From Panopea generosa (taxonomy: Eukaryota > Mollusca > Bivalvia > Adapedonta > Hiatellidae), in assembly GCA_029582155.1 (NCBI GenBank), contig CM055896.1:6334218-6398217 (forward strand): a stretch of DNA of 64,000 bases, in the 5' to 3' direction. The notes below the pieces were generated by a model. It ran no database searches. It was given only the letters and a program-made list of their open reading frames with translations, and was not told where the DNA came from. The stretch's first letter is position 1. Every line of letters begins with the position of its first letter. This document shows, piece after piece, positions 1-11,420 of the stretch. The position numbers were made by a program, and so were the translations under genes.

Positions 1-1038
1 AGAATTGTTTGTGATTGATAACTGTATGTTATTGTAAAGAATAGTGAGAGATAACTGTTTGTGATTGATAACTGTATGTTATTGTAAAGGTAGTGAGAGA
101 TAATTGTTTGTGATTGTAAAGAATAATGAGTGAATACTGATTGTGATTGTAAAGAAAAGTGAGAGATAATTGTTTGTGATTGATTACTGTTTGTGATTGT
201 AAAGAATAGTGAGAGAGAATTGTTTGTGATTGATAACTGTATGTTATTGTAAAGAATAGTGAGAGATAACTGTTTGTGATTGATAACTGTATGTTATTGT
301 AAAGGTAGTGAGAGATAATTGTTTGTGATTGTAAAGAATAATGAGTGAATACTGATTGTGATTGTAAAGAAAAGTGAGAGATAATTGTTTGTGATTGATT
401 ACTGTATGTTATTGTAAAGAAAAGTGAGAGATAATTGTTTGTGATTGATTACTGTATGTTATTGAAAAGAAAAGTGAGAGATAATTGTTTGTGATTGATT
501 ACTGTATGTTATTGTAAAGAATAGTAAGAGATAACTGTTTGTGATTGATAATTGTATGTTATTGTAAAGGTAATGAGAAATAATTGTTTGTGATTATAAA
601 GAATAATGAGTGAATACTGATTGTGATTGGAAAGAAAAGTAAGAGATAATTGTTTGTGATTGATTACTGTATGTTATTGTAAAGAAAAGTGAGAGATAAT
701 TGTTTGTGATTGATTACTGTATGTTATTGTAAAGAATAGTGAGAGATAACTTTTTGTGATTGATTACTGTATATTATTGTAAAGGTAGTGAGAGATAATT
801 GTTTGTGATTGTAAAGAATAATGAGTAAATACTGATTGTGATTGTAAAAAAAGTGAGAGATAATTGTTTGTGAATGATTACTGTATGTTATTGTAAAGAA
901 AAGTGAGAGATAATTGTTTGTGATTGATTACTGTATGTTATTGTAAAGAATAGTGAGAGATAATTGTTTGTGATTGATTACTGTATGTTATTGTAAAGGT
1001 AGTGAGAGATAATTGTTTGTGATTGATAACTGTTTGTT
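1..1038. repeat. AT-rich minisatellite, left part (~50-bp units in ~215-bp blocks)
   Basis: Tandem units of about 48-50 bp built from GTGAGAGATAATTGTTTGTG, a GATTACTGTATGTTATTG segment and TAAAGAATA. Shortened units (ATGAGTGAATACTGATTG) recur regularly, so the start of the window repeats almost exactly about 215 bp later, giving a higher-order period. The array continues after an insertion at 1039-2017 and starts before the window. No coding signal. Confidence 0.9.
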
Positions 1039-2017
1039 AGCTCTAATGGCCAAAGGCCAGAAGTGCTTATGCAATGGCACGTTGTCTGTCGTCTGTTAGC
1101 AGCACTTTCTCTGAAACTACTAGGCCAATTAAACTGAAACTTCACATGTATGTTTCTATTGCATAGGAGACTATACAGAAGATTTTTTTTTTTTGATCTG
1201 AAATTCAAGATGGCTGCCATTACTAAAAATAGTCCAAAACTTAAAAAATCTTCTTCTCATGAACGGCCCAACAGATTTTCAAAATGTTTATGTAGTAATG
1301 ATGACCAACTACAGTTTTGTTAGATTTGTTCAAATGGTGTTATATATTTTTTTTAAAATGGAAATGATTTTGCCCATATCTTCACAGAGGCATTGTTTGG
1401 TGAAGGAGGTTCAGATTTGTAAAAATGACTGGGTTCCTATGTCTTAAGGGGTCAGGAGGGGCACCAAAAGGGTACAAATTGGGAATTACTAAAATCAATT
1501 TCTTAAGAACCGGTATGTCAGATTTGTACATATTTTATATAAATTATCCCAAAGTGTAGGGGTTTGATTGCAGATAAGAATTAATGGGGCTAAAATTTAT
1601 AGGGGCCCTGTAAGGGGACTTAGAATTTTACATAGGGATACTATGGGAAAACAGAAAATTCTCTTTTTTTTTCATTTATTCTGAAACCACTAGGCAAATT
1701 AAACTGAAACCTCACATGGATGTTTCTGTTGCGTAGGAGACTATACCAAAGATTTTTTTTCTATCTTAAATTCAAGATGGCCACCATTACTAAAAATAGT
1801 CCAAAACTTAAAAAAATCTTTTTCTCATGAACGGTTCAACAGATTTCAAAAAGTTTATATATAAATGATGACCAACTATAGTTTTGTTAGATTTGTTCAA
1901 ATGGTGTCCCTAGGGTTAAAAGTGACCCTGCCTCGATGTTCCTATTGCATAGGAGAATTTCAAAAAGTGCTTTGGCCACTAGTAGTCAGTAGAGCGTCCT
2001 CAGGCCCTCTTGGGCCT
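1039..2017. mobile_element. ~980-bp insertion splitting the minisatellite
   Basis: A non-array block starting AGCTCTAATGGCC and ending GGCCCTCTTGGGCC breaks the minisatellite. TTTGTT lies on both sides (1033-1038 and 2018-2023) and looks like a 6-bp target duplication; the intact array near 2268 shows the expected empty site. Inside, a ~230-bp segment (about 1108-1340) recurs at about 1678-1907 with roughly 85-90% identity by eye. A short hairpin lies at the right end. No transposase is visible, so it is probably non-autonomous. A related left end appears at 46362. The class is unknown to me. Confidence 0.7.
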
Positions 2018-2440
2018 TTTGTTTTTGTAAAGAATAGTGAGAGATAATTGTTTGTGATTGATTACTGTATGTTATTGTAAAGAATAGTAAGAGATAATTG
2101 TTTGTGATTGATTACTGTTTGTTATTGTAAAGAATAGTGAGAGATAATTGTTTGTAATTGATAACTGTATGTAATTGTAAAGAATAGTGAGAGATAATTG
2201 TTTGTGATTGATAACTGTATGTTATTGTAAAGAATAGTGAGAGATAATTGTTTGTGATTGATTAGTTTGTTTTTGTAAAGAATAGTGAGAGATAACTTTT
2301 TGTGATTGATTACTGTATGTTATTGTAAAGAGTAATGAGAGATAATTGTTCGTGATTGGTTACTGTATGTTATTGTAAAGGTAGTGAGAGATAATGGTTC
2401 ATGATTGATTATTGTTTGTTATAAGTGTAAGAGGGGTATA
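2018..2440. repeat. AT-rich minisatellite, right part
   Basis: Continuation of the ~50-bp array from the left of the insertion, with the same GTGAGAGATAATTG / TTATTGTAAAG units. It decays by about 2420. The next 280 bases up to the splice acceptor at 2720 show no repeat or coding signal. Confidence 0.9.
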
Positions 2441-2720
2441 CCTCTGCAGAAACAGTTTTTGAGGGGGTTTCCAGAAATCACTTTGTCTTTCTTTTGGTCT
2501 GGCTGCAAATAAATAGCAAACTTTCTCATGCTTTCTCTTGATTGTTTGTTTCTAACTTGTTTTAAGACCAAAAAAATGCAACATACAAAATATGAAAAGA
2601 CTTAGCACATATACAAGATTGTTGGTAAGGTTTAATTTTGATTTTGTTTAAAAAAACATAGGAGAGGACCTTAAGTTGGGATATTACAATGTAATGATAA
2701 TGAGATTATTTTCCTTGCAG

Positions 2721-2968
2721 ACAGCATGTTAGGGGTTCTAGGAGGACCAGAACACTCAAATATCGTCAGCACATCTCAGCCTGCCATACAACAACCACAA
2801 CAACAACAAGACCCAGCACACCCAGTATCTGTTGTCAATGTTGCCCCTCATAATGTCATGGTAAACCAGTCTACAGTTTTACCGTTTTCAATGCTGCCTC
2901 GGGATGCTGAAATGTTCCTGTCACTGTCCGACACCATCGAGTCTGCCGCAAATGCAAATCAGCAATAA
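2721..2968 (+). CDS. 3'-terminal exon of an unrecognised Q-rich (possibly nuclear) protein
   Basis: A strong acceptor (TTATTTTCCTTGCAG, ending at 2720) opens a frame that enters with two bases of a split codon and runs 81 codons to TAA at 2966-2968. The tail begins SMLGVLGGPEHSN, has a glutamine-rich run (QQPQQQQ), then a hydrophobic patch, and ends with an amphipathic stretch (PRDAEMFLSLSDTIES). Codon use is more GC-rich than the flanks. The composition resembles the disordered C-terminus of a transcription regulator, but I do not recognise the family. All earlier exons lie to the left: positions 1-2720 hold repeats and no convincing exon, so the gene probably enters from outside the window. 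The internal ATG at 2726 is not needed as a start. Confidence 0.75.
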
Positions 2969-3940
2969 TCAGTGACGAACCTTGTGGTTGTAGTAAAAAC
3001 TGATTTACTTTAACAAGGTCATAATTATTCAAAAGCAAGGTTCTTTCATAATTTATGCACGCTTCTGTAAGTGAAACACGAAACACAGCTTTTTCATTGA
3101 AAGGAATTAAAAAGGGAATCTTTTTTGAGTTTCACAATATCAGCTCAAGTGTTATTGTTAGAGAATGTGAATATCGGTACAAACCGTTTGATGTTAAAAA
3201 TTAAAACTATAGAGGTATTGTTTAATGATAAAAATTGTAATTTTTTTTGTTAGTTAATTAAGTTTTGAAAGTCAAATAAGAGTTTTCTTTTTTTCTATTT
3301 CCAAAATGTGAAGTAAAATGGTGAAGATTTGTTTTGCAATTTTAGTGCAATATATTTTTCAATATGAAAAGTAACACCAACAAATTCCAAGTATTGTTTT
3401 GCTGCAAGAAATGCCTAAAATAATGTGGTAAAAACATGTCAAAGATTCTAAAGTGAATAAATATATTTCACTATGTTTACAATTTCATAAACTTACACAA
3501 GAGAAATGACAATTTATATGTGTAATATGAAAACACATCCACAGACACACATCTACCTGTTAATACACACGTTTCTAGTCATATCTATATACAATATTAT
3601 ATTTTTGATATTGTATAATTTGTTGTTAATGTTATTTTTATAAATTTAAACCTACATTGACATTTTTATCAAAATAACAGATGTCAGTTTCATATCTATA
3701 CAAGAAGGAATGTCACACATGTATGTATATTCCATTGTTATCAGACACAGTTTTGTCCATTTGCATTCCGGGGGGAGGGGGGAGGTTCCATTTGGCTTTG
3801 GTTACTAAATATAACTTCGATGGATTATGTCAGTGGGGTTTGTTTTTTTTTTAAGATTTTAAGAATTGGCTTTTTTTTTTTAAAAATATCGTGCTTACAT
3901 ATACTCACTGAATACTTTTTGTCATAAAGATATCTATTTA
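2969..3940 (+). other. Probable 3' UTR / downstream flank of the 2721-2968 exon
   Basis: AT-rich sequence without open frames follows the stop. AATAAA at 3456-3461 is the first plausible polyadenylation signal. A second AATAAA lies far downstream at 5501-5506, so the UTR could extend much further. A G-rich run occurs near 3770-3785. Extent is inference. Confidence 0.45.
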
Positions 3941-4120
3941 CCTCTCACCACTAAGGTCGTAGGTTCAAGTTCCGCTCACTCCATGAACTTTATGTGAGAA
4001 AGTTTGCCAGTTACTTGTGGAAGGCTGTTCATTCTGAGGTCTTCCTCCACCAATAAAACTGGATATGCCATATATAACCTGAAATGTGTTGAAAAAGGCA
4101 TTAAACCCAATTGAAAAACA
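3941..4120 (+). mobile_element. tRNA-derived SINE, family S1, 5'-truncated
   Basis: Starts at the B-box region (AAGGTCGTAGGTTCAAGTTC) and continues with the family body: GTGAGAAAGTTTGCCAGTTACTTG, CATTCTGAGGTCTTCCTCC, AAACTGGATATGCCATATATAACC, AAATGTGTTGAAAA, then an A-rich tail. The same body is present at least nine more times in this window. Confidence 0.85.
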
Positions 4121-4231
4121 AAACTTTAGCATGCTAAAATGGTATATTGAAAATTGATCTACATGCACAGGAAAGACAAATCAGAAGAGTCATATTTATT
4201 CAATTTAATTTTGATTCGTCACATTGGTGAC

Positions 4232-4335
4232 ATTTCATCCTAAAACGCATCTGACTCTCAATCCAAGGGTAATGAGTTGATCCCCGCCTGGCAACAGTCT
4301 TCCTGATGATTGATATAATCAATCAATTCAATCAT
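4232..4335 (+). mobile_element. tRNA-like SINE, family S3, 5' fragment
   Basis: Contains the head GTCTGACTATCAATCC-like segment, the B-box-like GAGTTGATCCCCG, and the CAACAGTCTTCCTGATGATTGATAT block. It ends in AATCAATCAATTC, the tail motif of the family. The central part is deleted compared with the copy at 16553. Confidence 0.65.
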
Positions 4336-6990
4336 CCCAGAAAGAGTCCAGATGATGGGGTGAACATCAAACTACGAGCAGGATTTTTGTTTTTAGAATT
4401 TCCACTCAAATGAATTTTCATCACATTTTGTCAGATGTAAAATTCCAAATAATTATTTAATTATAAATGACAGTTATATTTTAAACATAATTTTTTATTT
4501 TCAAGATATTTATTGCGAAATTTCTTGATATACTGCCTTTAAATTGAGGTTAAGTAAATATGTTTTATTCCAAGATAAATAAGATACCTGTTGAAATTAG
4601 CTTTGATCTGTTGAATTCTCATAGAGCCAAGTCCTTTCTTTTAACTTAATCTGTTCAAAAATATGGTTTCTGTGTGTCTCCCCTGTTTTAACTGTGCACA
4701 AGTTAAATTTATGTTGTTTTATTACATAAAAAAATACTGGCCCTGTCCATATATTATTCATGGAGATACTCCTTAAAGTGGTGGACCAAATTTTTCTTTG
4801 TTTGCTTTTCTAAAAATCCATCAGGTAATACTTGCCTTTACAACTGTGTCCAGTTGATACATAGTTTTGAAATTTTACTTAAAAATTAAAATTCAGGTAC
4901 TAGTGTTGTTACACTGTGTTGTGATATTAAGTTTGTTGTCAGTCAAAATATGAACATTTGATTATTACCTATAATCCCTCGTCAGACTAGTCATGTCCAG
5001 TTTGAGCACATGTGTAAATATTCTGATATTGTTGCCTTCTGTGGCCTTTAACAAACCTAACGTTACTGGCCATGAGTATTTAGGTCATCCACTTATAAGT
5101 AGCTTTAAATTACATGTATCCATGGAAACAGCTTTTGGTTTGGTAAGAGAAGTGGTTTGAACGCACAATACAAAAGAAGCTAGAAATTACATGTATCTGT
5201 GGAAAACACTTTTGCTCAGGTAGGAAGAAGTCTTTTAAATGCATGGGTCTAGGTCCAGGAAGCTATAAATTACACCTATCCATAGAAACGGCTTTTGGTC
5301 GGGTATGGTAGCTTTGACTTAAAAACAAACAAAATAACTTTGACCTGTTCCATAAAAGCTCCATTAGTCTGCGGAGGCTCAGATAGCAAATATGTGTGTG
5401 CTATAAATTGTAGATATATATATATTATAGTAATATATGATATTATATGGTATTAGATTTAAACTGTATTTATTTTTTGTAATTAATGATGTAAATACTA
5501 AATAAAATGTAAATGCTAAATATATTTGATTGTTATGAAAGGTTGAATATTTTCTTTATTAGAATAGATTTGAAGTGCCTTTTGTATTGTTATGTAACAA
5601 GTAATAATTACAAAAATGTTTTCATTGAGAAGAAAGATTGATGATGTTGAAATACTGCATAGTGCAGGTTTAATTAATTAAATAGAAATTAATTTACAAT
5701 ATTGTTAAAACAAAGAAATGCATGGATCCAATAATATCAGATAAACTCCACGTATAAAGTTACTGTTACTTGGTCTCCCAAAATTTTCATTCAAGATAGT
5801 GTGTCATTATCTAAGCATCAGGGGCACATTTAACTAACCTTCGAAAGTCTTAAGAATTTTGAAGAAACAAACTGTGATACCTAGAATCGTTTCATTTGCG
5901 CAGTATTATTGCATATTTTAAAAATAATCCTATTTACAACGCTTATGGAAGTTCATAAAATGAGGTAAGCGAAACAATAGATAGATTTCTTGATTTGGTT
6001 AAACATTTATAATATGACTTTTGTAATCTTACGAACGCTAGTGAAACGTGCCCCAGATAAACTTCCTACTGTTTTCTTAATAAATTATTTACAAAACGCA
6101 AAAAAATTGATACTTTACTTAGAGATATATTCATTAAATCAAGTTGCATGATTTGAAAAATGAAGTGAAAATCAGCACTAGATGCTGGATATATTAGAAA
6201 AAAAAGGACCAGCCACACAACATTCAATCCTAAATTGTCATTGGGGTGGGGAAAAAGTGGATTCTTTTTGCTGTTGTACAATTGGGTTATTTTTATACCT
6301 CATGTTTGTATTTTTTAAAAAAGTATAAATATATTACAAAATAATAAATAATATTTTTAAACTAAATTTTCAGACCAAGTTTACATATATCCCGGAAGTT
6401 AAGTGATCACTATGGCACCGCGTGTGTAATGTGTGTGACGGGTCAGGTCAGCTATCTCGTGACTTGTGCATGTCAATTATTTTAAATGTGCCAATTTTTT
6501 CATTTAACCAAGACATAAATGTACAGACCAAACTATGGTGAGAGCCCCTAGCTACAATGCAAATCATAGACACAATATAAAGGCCTCTGCCAAACCAAAA
6601 AAAAATTTGGTGTCGACCATGACTTATATACTATGGATTTACATGCAACACATCTGGACTGGACAGACAATTTACATACATGAACTGATAACTTTATATG
6701 AGTAGGATCCAGTTAAGGATTCATGACCACTCACATGCTATCTTAAGGACAGATTTAAAAATCTGTTTGGTCATAGAGATACTGTGAATTCATATATTTA
6801 ATTTCATAAACGGAGGTAATTAAATTCACAACACCAGAATTTACAATTTTTTAGATATATATATATATATATTATACAAGTTCACCTTATAAAAGCAGAT
6901 GCCACTAAATGTTCATCATATTCCTGCAAAAGCAACACATGCTAAGTCTCAATCCATATAAATGTGGGAACAATTTAATCAGACAGTATC
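4336..6990. other. Gene-free AT-rich tract
   Basis: No convincing exon or SINE is seen. A short segment, ACATGTATCCATGGAAACAGCTTTTGGT, recurs in diverged form near 5113, 5193 and 5275 and may be a degenerate tandem repeat. Simple TA runs lie near 5414 and 6856. Confidence 0.5.
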
Positions 6991-7310
6991 CGGGTTCTCC
7001 ACAAGAAGGAATGCAAGCGCTGGGGTAAGAGCCCATAAACACCTTCAACACATTTTCAAATGCTGTGTAAGGCACTCTTTGAAATACATTGCACTAGTAA
7101 AACTTGTATTAATCAGTTAAAGTTATCATATATAGTATGTTTCATTTTAGGCATTAAAATGAGAAAAAATATGCAAAGTAAAACAATGATTCAGAGGAAA
7201 GTAAGCTTTTGCAAAACTTTGTTAAAGAATTGAAACGCTAGGGGAATACCATTTCTGACAGTCAAGTGCTAGGGTGCCCCTGTGCTTAAATGGCCTGTGG
7301 AGAAGCATGG
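6991..7310 (+). mobile_element. Short TIR element M2 (MITE), copy 1
   Basis: Begins CGGGTTCTCCACA and ends near CCTGTGGAGAAGC. It aligns along its whole length, in opposite orientation, with 20459-20780. Shared internal blocks include ACCTTCAACACATTTTC, TTTTAGGCATTAAAATGAGAAA and AAGCTTTTGCAAAA. In the second copy the ends form inverted repeats (CGGGTTTCTCCACAGG). No ORF is present, so it is a non-autonomous DNA element. Confidence 0.75.
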
Positions 7311-7580
7311 GTGTCATATCTGTACATATACTGAACAACAAATAACACTCATATTTCTAAGGGTCATTATATCAACTGACTATATACTGTTTGTTGGTAA
7401 GTAGCAAGTCACAGAGGGAAATAATATTGATGGATTATTTACTGTAGGACTGTTTACTAATAAATCATGTTTCCATTCCTTAACTGTTATACAAATGTTT
7501 CTAACAGGTATTGTTTCAGCATGAAGTGCACATGCACTGATTAAATATCGTGAATAATGTCTGATATTTTACCCCTAACA

Positions 7581-7797
7581 GGGTCATCCGTGGTCTAAGG
7601 CCCTGTCTGAAGATCAGATGCCTCTCACTGCTAAGGTTTTTTGTCTCGCTCGCTCCAAAAACATTTTGTGGGAATGTTTGCCAGTTACTTGCGGAAAGAT
7701 GTAGTTTCACTCAGATTCAATCCGAGATAAAACTGGATATGCCATATTTAACCTGAAATGTGTTGAAAATTGAGTTAATCTCAATTCCCCAAAAAAA
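7581..7797 (+). mobile_element. SINE S1, near full length but diverged
   Basis: GGGTCATCCGTGGTCTAAGG matches the S1 tRNA-like head. The B box has decayed (TTTTTTGTCTCG). The body GTTTGCCAGTTACTTGCGG, AAACTGGATATGCCATATTTAACC and AAATGTGTTGAAAAT is intact, followed by an A-rich end. Confidence 0.8.
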
Positions 7798-7839
7798 TCC
7801 TAAAAATACTAAACTTTTTGTTGATACTGAAGTTGGTTA

Positions 7840-8010
7840 TCCTTTCATAATGGGACGGTTGGAATCCTTTCAATGGGTGTCATGTTCATTTCATCATTTT
7901 GCTGTCATATTCATAATTGTGGTTAAATTACAAGCCGCTGTGTGGTTCCATGGTGCCAAATGAGTAATGACCAGAATAGGACCACTAGCTCATGCATGTC
8001 ATAAGTGCTG
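7840..8010 (+). repeat. Dispersed repeat S5 with a hydrophobic open frame, copy 1
   Basis: The segment around GGGTGTCATGTTCATTTCAT, TTGTGGTTAAATTA and CTGTGTGGTTCCATG is closely similar to the reverse complement of about 61140-61290. Read on the plus strand it encodes a hydrophobic stretch resembling VIFIIVVKL followed by a stop. It looks like a piece of a larger dispersed element of unknown class. Confidence 0.55.
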
Positions 8011-9024
8011 AGAGTTTGAGTATTTGGATAGAATTTGGAAGGTTCCAATGGGGTAGTGGGGAGGGGGGAGTTTATTGTTTTATAAATAATAATAGCAATC
8101 AATAAATCAAAATATAATTAAAATTGTAAATGAAGAATATAATTATGTCTGTGTAATAGAATAAATAAACACACCATATTGCATTTGTATCTTTATTTGT
8201 TGTGCTGCAGGTTGTTTTTGTACATATAGAATATAATATTGTGGTGTGTTCGGCAAAATCCAACATGTACTGTCATGAACTTGTAGTTTTTAAAGCTGTG
8301 ATTTTTTTATGGCTTACTGTTATACTTGGTTCTATAGACAGTTGAATATAGGTGAATGTCTTTCACTCATTTAGCCAAAACAATTGCTTTTATGGAAAAT
8401 CAATTCCAATTTGAAATTGAAATGTGTTAAACTTAGTCAGCGTAGGAATGACATGTATCTAACATAACACATTTACATCTACTGATAGTTATGCTGAAAG
8501 GAATAAAATGATATGTATTTTACCCGCATAATGGCCATTTTACACATATGCCTCAATGTAACCTTACTGTAGCTGTTAATATTGAATACTGTTAAACACT
8601 TTAAATTCATGTGAACTTTATTTAACGATTTTGTTCTGATTTGTCCTATTTTATTTATTAGCAAAATGTTGAATTAGCGAGGTTCAAAAATTGAAACCAC
8701 CAGAAATGCATTTTTTATTTGGACATTGTAAGCAATCCGACAGTGAACATGATTGTTATTTAAGTGACATCTTTGAATTCGCGAGGGTTGAAACTCGTGA
8801 ATATAGTGAAAATAAAAGTCTCGCTTATAAAAAATGTAATTAAACCACACTGCCAGCAGTAAACCTGCATGAATTGAGTTTTCTTTTTTTACGAACACTA
8901 TATTTTTACAGTACGGTTACATTGCGACGTATATGTTAAACAACCTTTGTGGAAATTAATACTTGCCATATTGTTGCTCAAACTGATGATTTTACATCGA
9001 AGTTTTATGTAGTACTTATATTAT
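8011..9024. other. Gene-free tract
   Basis: I see no repeat family member, splice-bounded exon or RNA gene here. Only a short G-rich run near 8055-8068 and AT-rich unique sequence. Confidence 0.5.
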
Positions 9025-9184
9025 GCATGAACATGTTGACAGTGTTTATTGTGTCATCTGTAAAACTTTACAGACACGCATGAACATGTCGACAGTGTTT
9101 ATTGTGTCATCTGTACAGCTTTACAGACACACATAAACATTACAACAGAGTTTATTGTGTCATCTGTAAAGCTTTACAGACACT
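9025..9184. repeat. Three ~53-bp tandem units with a perfect palindrome
   Basis: Three units of ATGAACATGTTGACAG-like sequence, then TTTATTGTGTCATCTGTA, then CTTTACAGACAC. In the last unit TCTGTAAAGCTTTACAGA is a perfect 18-bp palindrome, so each unit can form a small hairpin. Confidence 0.8.
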
Positions 9185-10269
9185 TAGGGATTATTTTGTC
9201 AATTGTCACACCTAACTTTTCATCAGTCACAATTTTATGGGATAACTTAAGTCTGTTAGTCGCATTGTTATAATGCATCCACTCATGCTATTTATGACTA
9301 CAGGTAAAAAATTAGAACTTCCGGTGGTTATATGTAGTTGAACATTTTCATAGTGGTTTGCCTATCACTGGCCTGGACCTCAATTCATCAATAATTTGAG
9401 TTTGAGAATTGGACTCGAACTAAAAATCTTACATTTTGTAAAACCCTGTAAACATACAAGTATGGGTAATAAATGTGATCCTGTAACATTTTCTGTTAAA
9501 TAATCATTACAACTGCTCGTCTCTGCAAATAATATTTCAATTTGCTTGTTAAATAGATGTTATTTGAATCTTAATTTTTTACAATTTGAGTCCGAGTTTA
9601 AATCTCAGACTCAAATTATTAATGAATTCAGGACCTATATTTCATGGATAAAAGTAGCAGGTTGTGGACAGCAATTGGAACAATTCTGTAACACTTCCAG
9701 GACAAAGGTTAAAAAATTTCAGCTTTTTCATATATTATAGTTTGCAGGTGAGCATATTTGCAGGAAACAGCAGTTTTAAACAGCTGTTTCTAAATGAAAT
9801 GAACAGATATAACCATGAATGTTATATCTACTAGTAGGTTACACCGCAGGGGACTATAGGTGCCATCCAGGTTCTGAAAAGACAACTCAAAAAGTATCCA
9901 AGCTAGGTTTGTGAAATTTGCATGCGAATAAATGGCAATAAAAAGATAATATAGGTCATTTTATTTTTTTCTGTCAGACGAAAAGTGTAATTGCAAATCT
10001 TTTGTCACCATTTACAGAAACAAGTCTTTAAAAACAAAGTCCTACCTGTAAACCAGTCATGGAACTACTCCAGTATCTTTTATGTTTGGCAACATCTTTG
10101 TCACAGGTGGTGTGATTTTTTAAGGAATAAACAAGTTTAACGCAGGATGAAAAGATTTTGTTTCAGAGATATACTCAGGTAACACACGTCATTCCATAGA
10201 ATTCTTCTGTTTTTGTTTTTTTAACATTTATTGAATATATAATGATAAAAATATGCATTTTCAGCATTT
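9185..10269. other. Gene-free tract
   Basis: Unique-looking AT-rich sequence. Open frames are short and lack splice or start context. No recognised repeat. Confidence 0.5.
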
Positions 10270-10412
10270 GAATTGGAGTGTACTAAATATAGAATTGTTG
10301 GAGTATACTATATATAGAATTGTTGGAGTGTACTTAATATAGAATTGTTGGAGTGTACTAAATATAGGAGTATACTAAAAATAGAATTGTTGGAGTGTAC
10401 TAAATATAGGAA
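10270..10412. repeat. ~25-bp tandem repeat
   Basis: About five to six copies of TTGGAGTGTACTAAATATAGAA with small changes and one shortened unit (AATATAGGAGTATACTAAAAATAG). Confidence 0.85.
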
Positions 10413-11420
10413 AAAAACGGCGTTAATTTAATTTATATAATAATGGACTGAATTTTACATTTGTTATGTTTTGTATACATTGTATTTGAGCATACAGTAT
10501 TTATATTAAAAATTAATATTTAGCAATTGTGTACCAAATACTTCCAACACTAAAAGGTAAAGTTATAGTCTAGTTCGTTTGGTTTTGTTTCATTGGGGCA
10601 TTTCTGTTAATTTTCATAAAAGTTTCAAAAAAGTGCAACTTATAATTTTGTGAGAAAATTTTGCACTACGGCAGGGAGGATGGAAGAAAAGTATATGCAT
10701 TTAAAGGGTCTATAATAATCCATGTTTTATGGCAAAACAATTTATATTTAAAATTTTCAGTTTGAGGAAAGTTTATAAAATTATGTCCATTGACTTATTC
10801 ATGCCGTTACTTTAAATAAACTTTATTGAATAAATATAACTTTTAAATAATATTTGAAGGGAAGCCTAAAATTCACAGAAATACCTGCCAAACAGTGACA
10901 ACTATTGGCACATTATTAAAAAAAATAGCCAGCACTGGTGTTTGGTTATATTTCATGAATGTTAGATACATAATTGTGCACTGCACAAGTTGCTTTTATA
11001 TATATATATATTAGAACGTTAGCAACATTAATAAAAGTGTATGCTTTTTTTGCTGGTCAAATAAGAGCTCGAGTCATTTATGTAAATATTCGTTGTTATA
11101 TTTTTTTGTCAGCGAGGCCAAAAATTACCATTTATTTATCGTGAACATTTACTGTACATTCCAGTCGCGTGTAGACGCAGGTTTCTTTTTGCATTTTGAA
11201 CTGACCTTGTGCATAGCTTTTCCATTGCATAAACAAGATACCAAGAGTTATCTTCTCCAGTGTTTCTGGTGCTTACCATCTCACAGTCAGCTTCTGGTGA
11301 AAGCTTGGAAAATTGTTGATCCTTTCTCTTTATAGGATTTTTTATTGTTGTTTGTAAATTGTTGTACCATGAGATCTTTTTTTTCTAAGCAATTCATGTA
11401 TTTATCTAGTACCGGTATAT
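10413..11420. other. Gene-free tract
   Basis: AT-rich sequence with a short TA run near 11000. An 80-codon open frame at 11093-11335 has no ATG or splice context I trust. Nothing else is supported. Confidence 0.45.

Noticed and set aside
1-2440. Telomeric or centromeric satellite
   Set aside because: No TTAGGG-type repeats, and units are ~50 bp AT-rich minisatellite with no other centromere hallmark.
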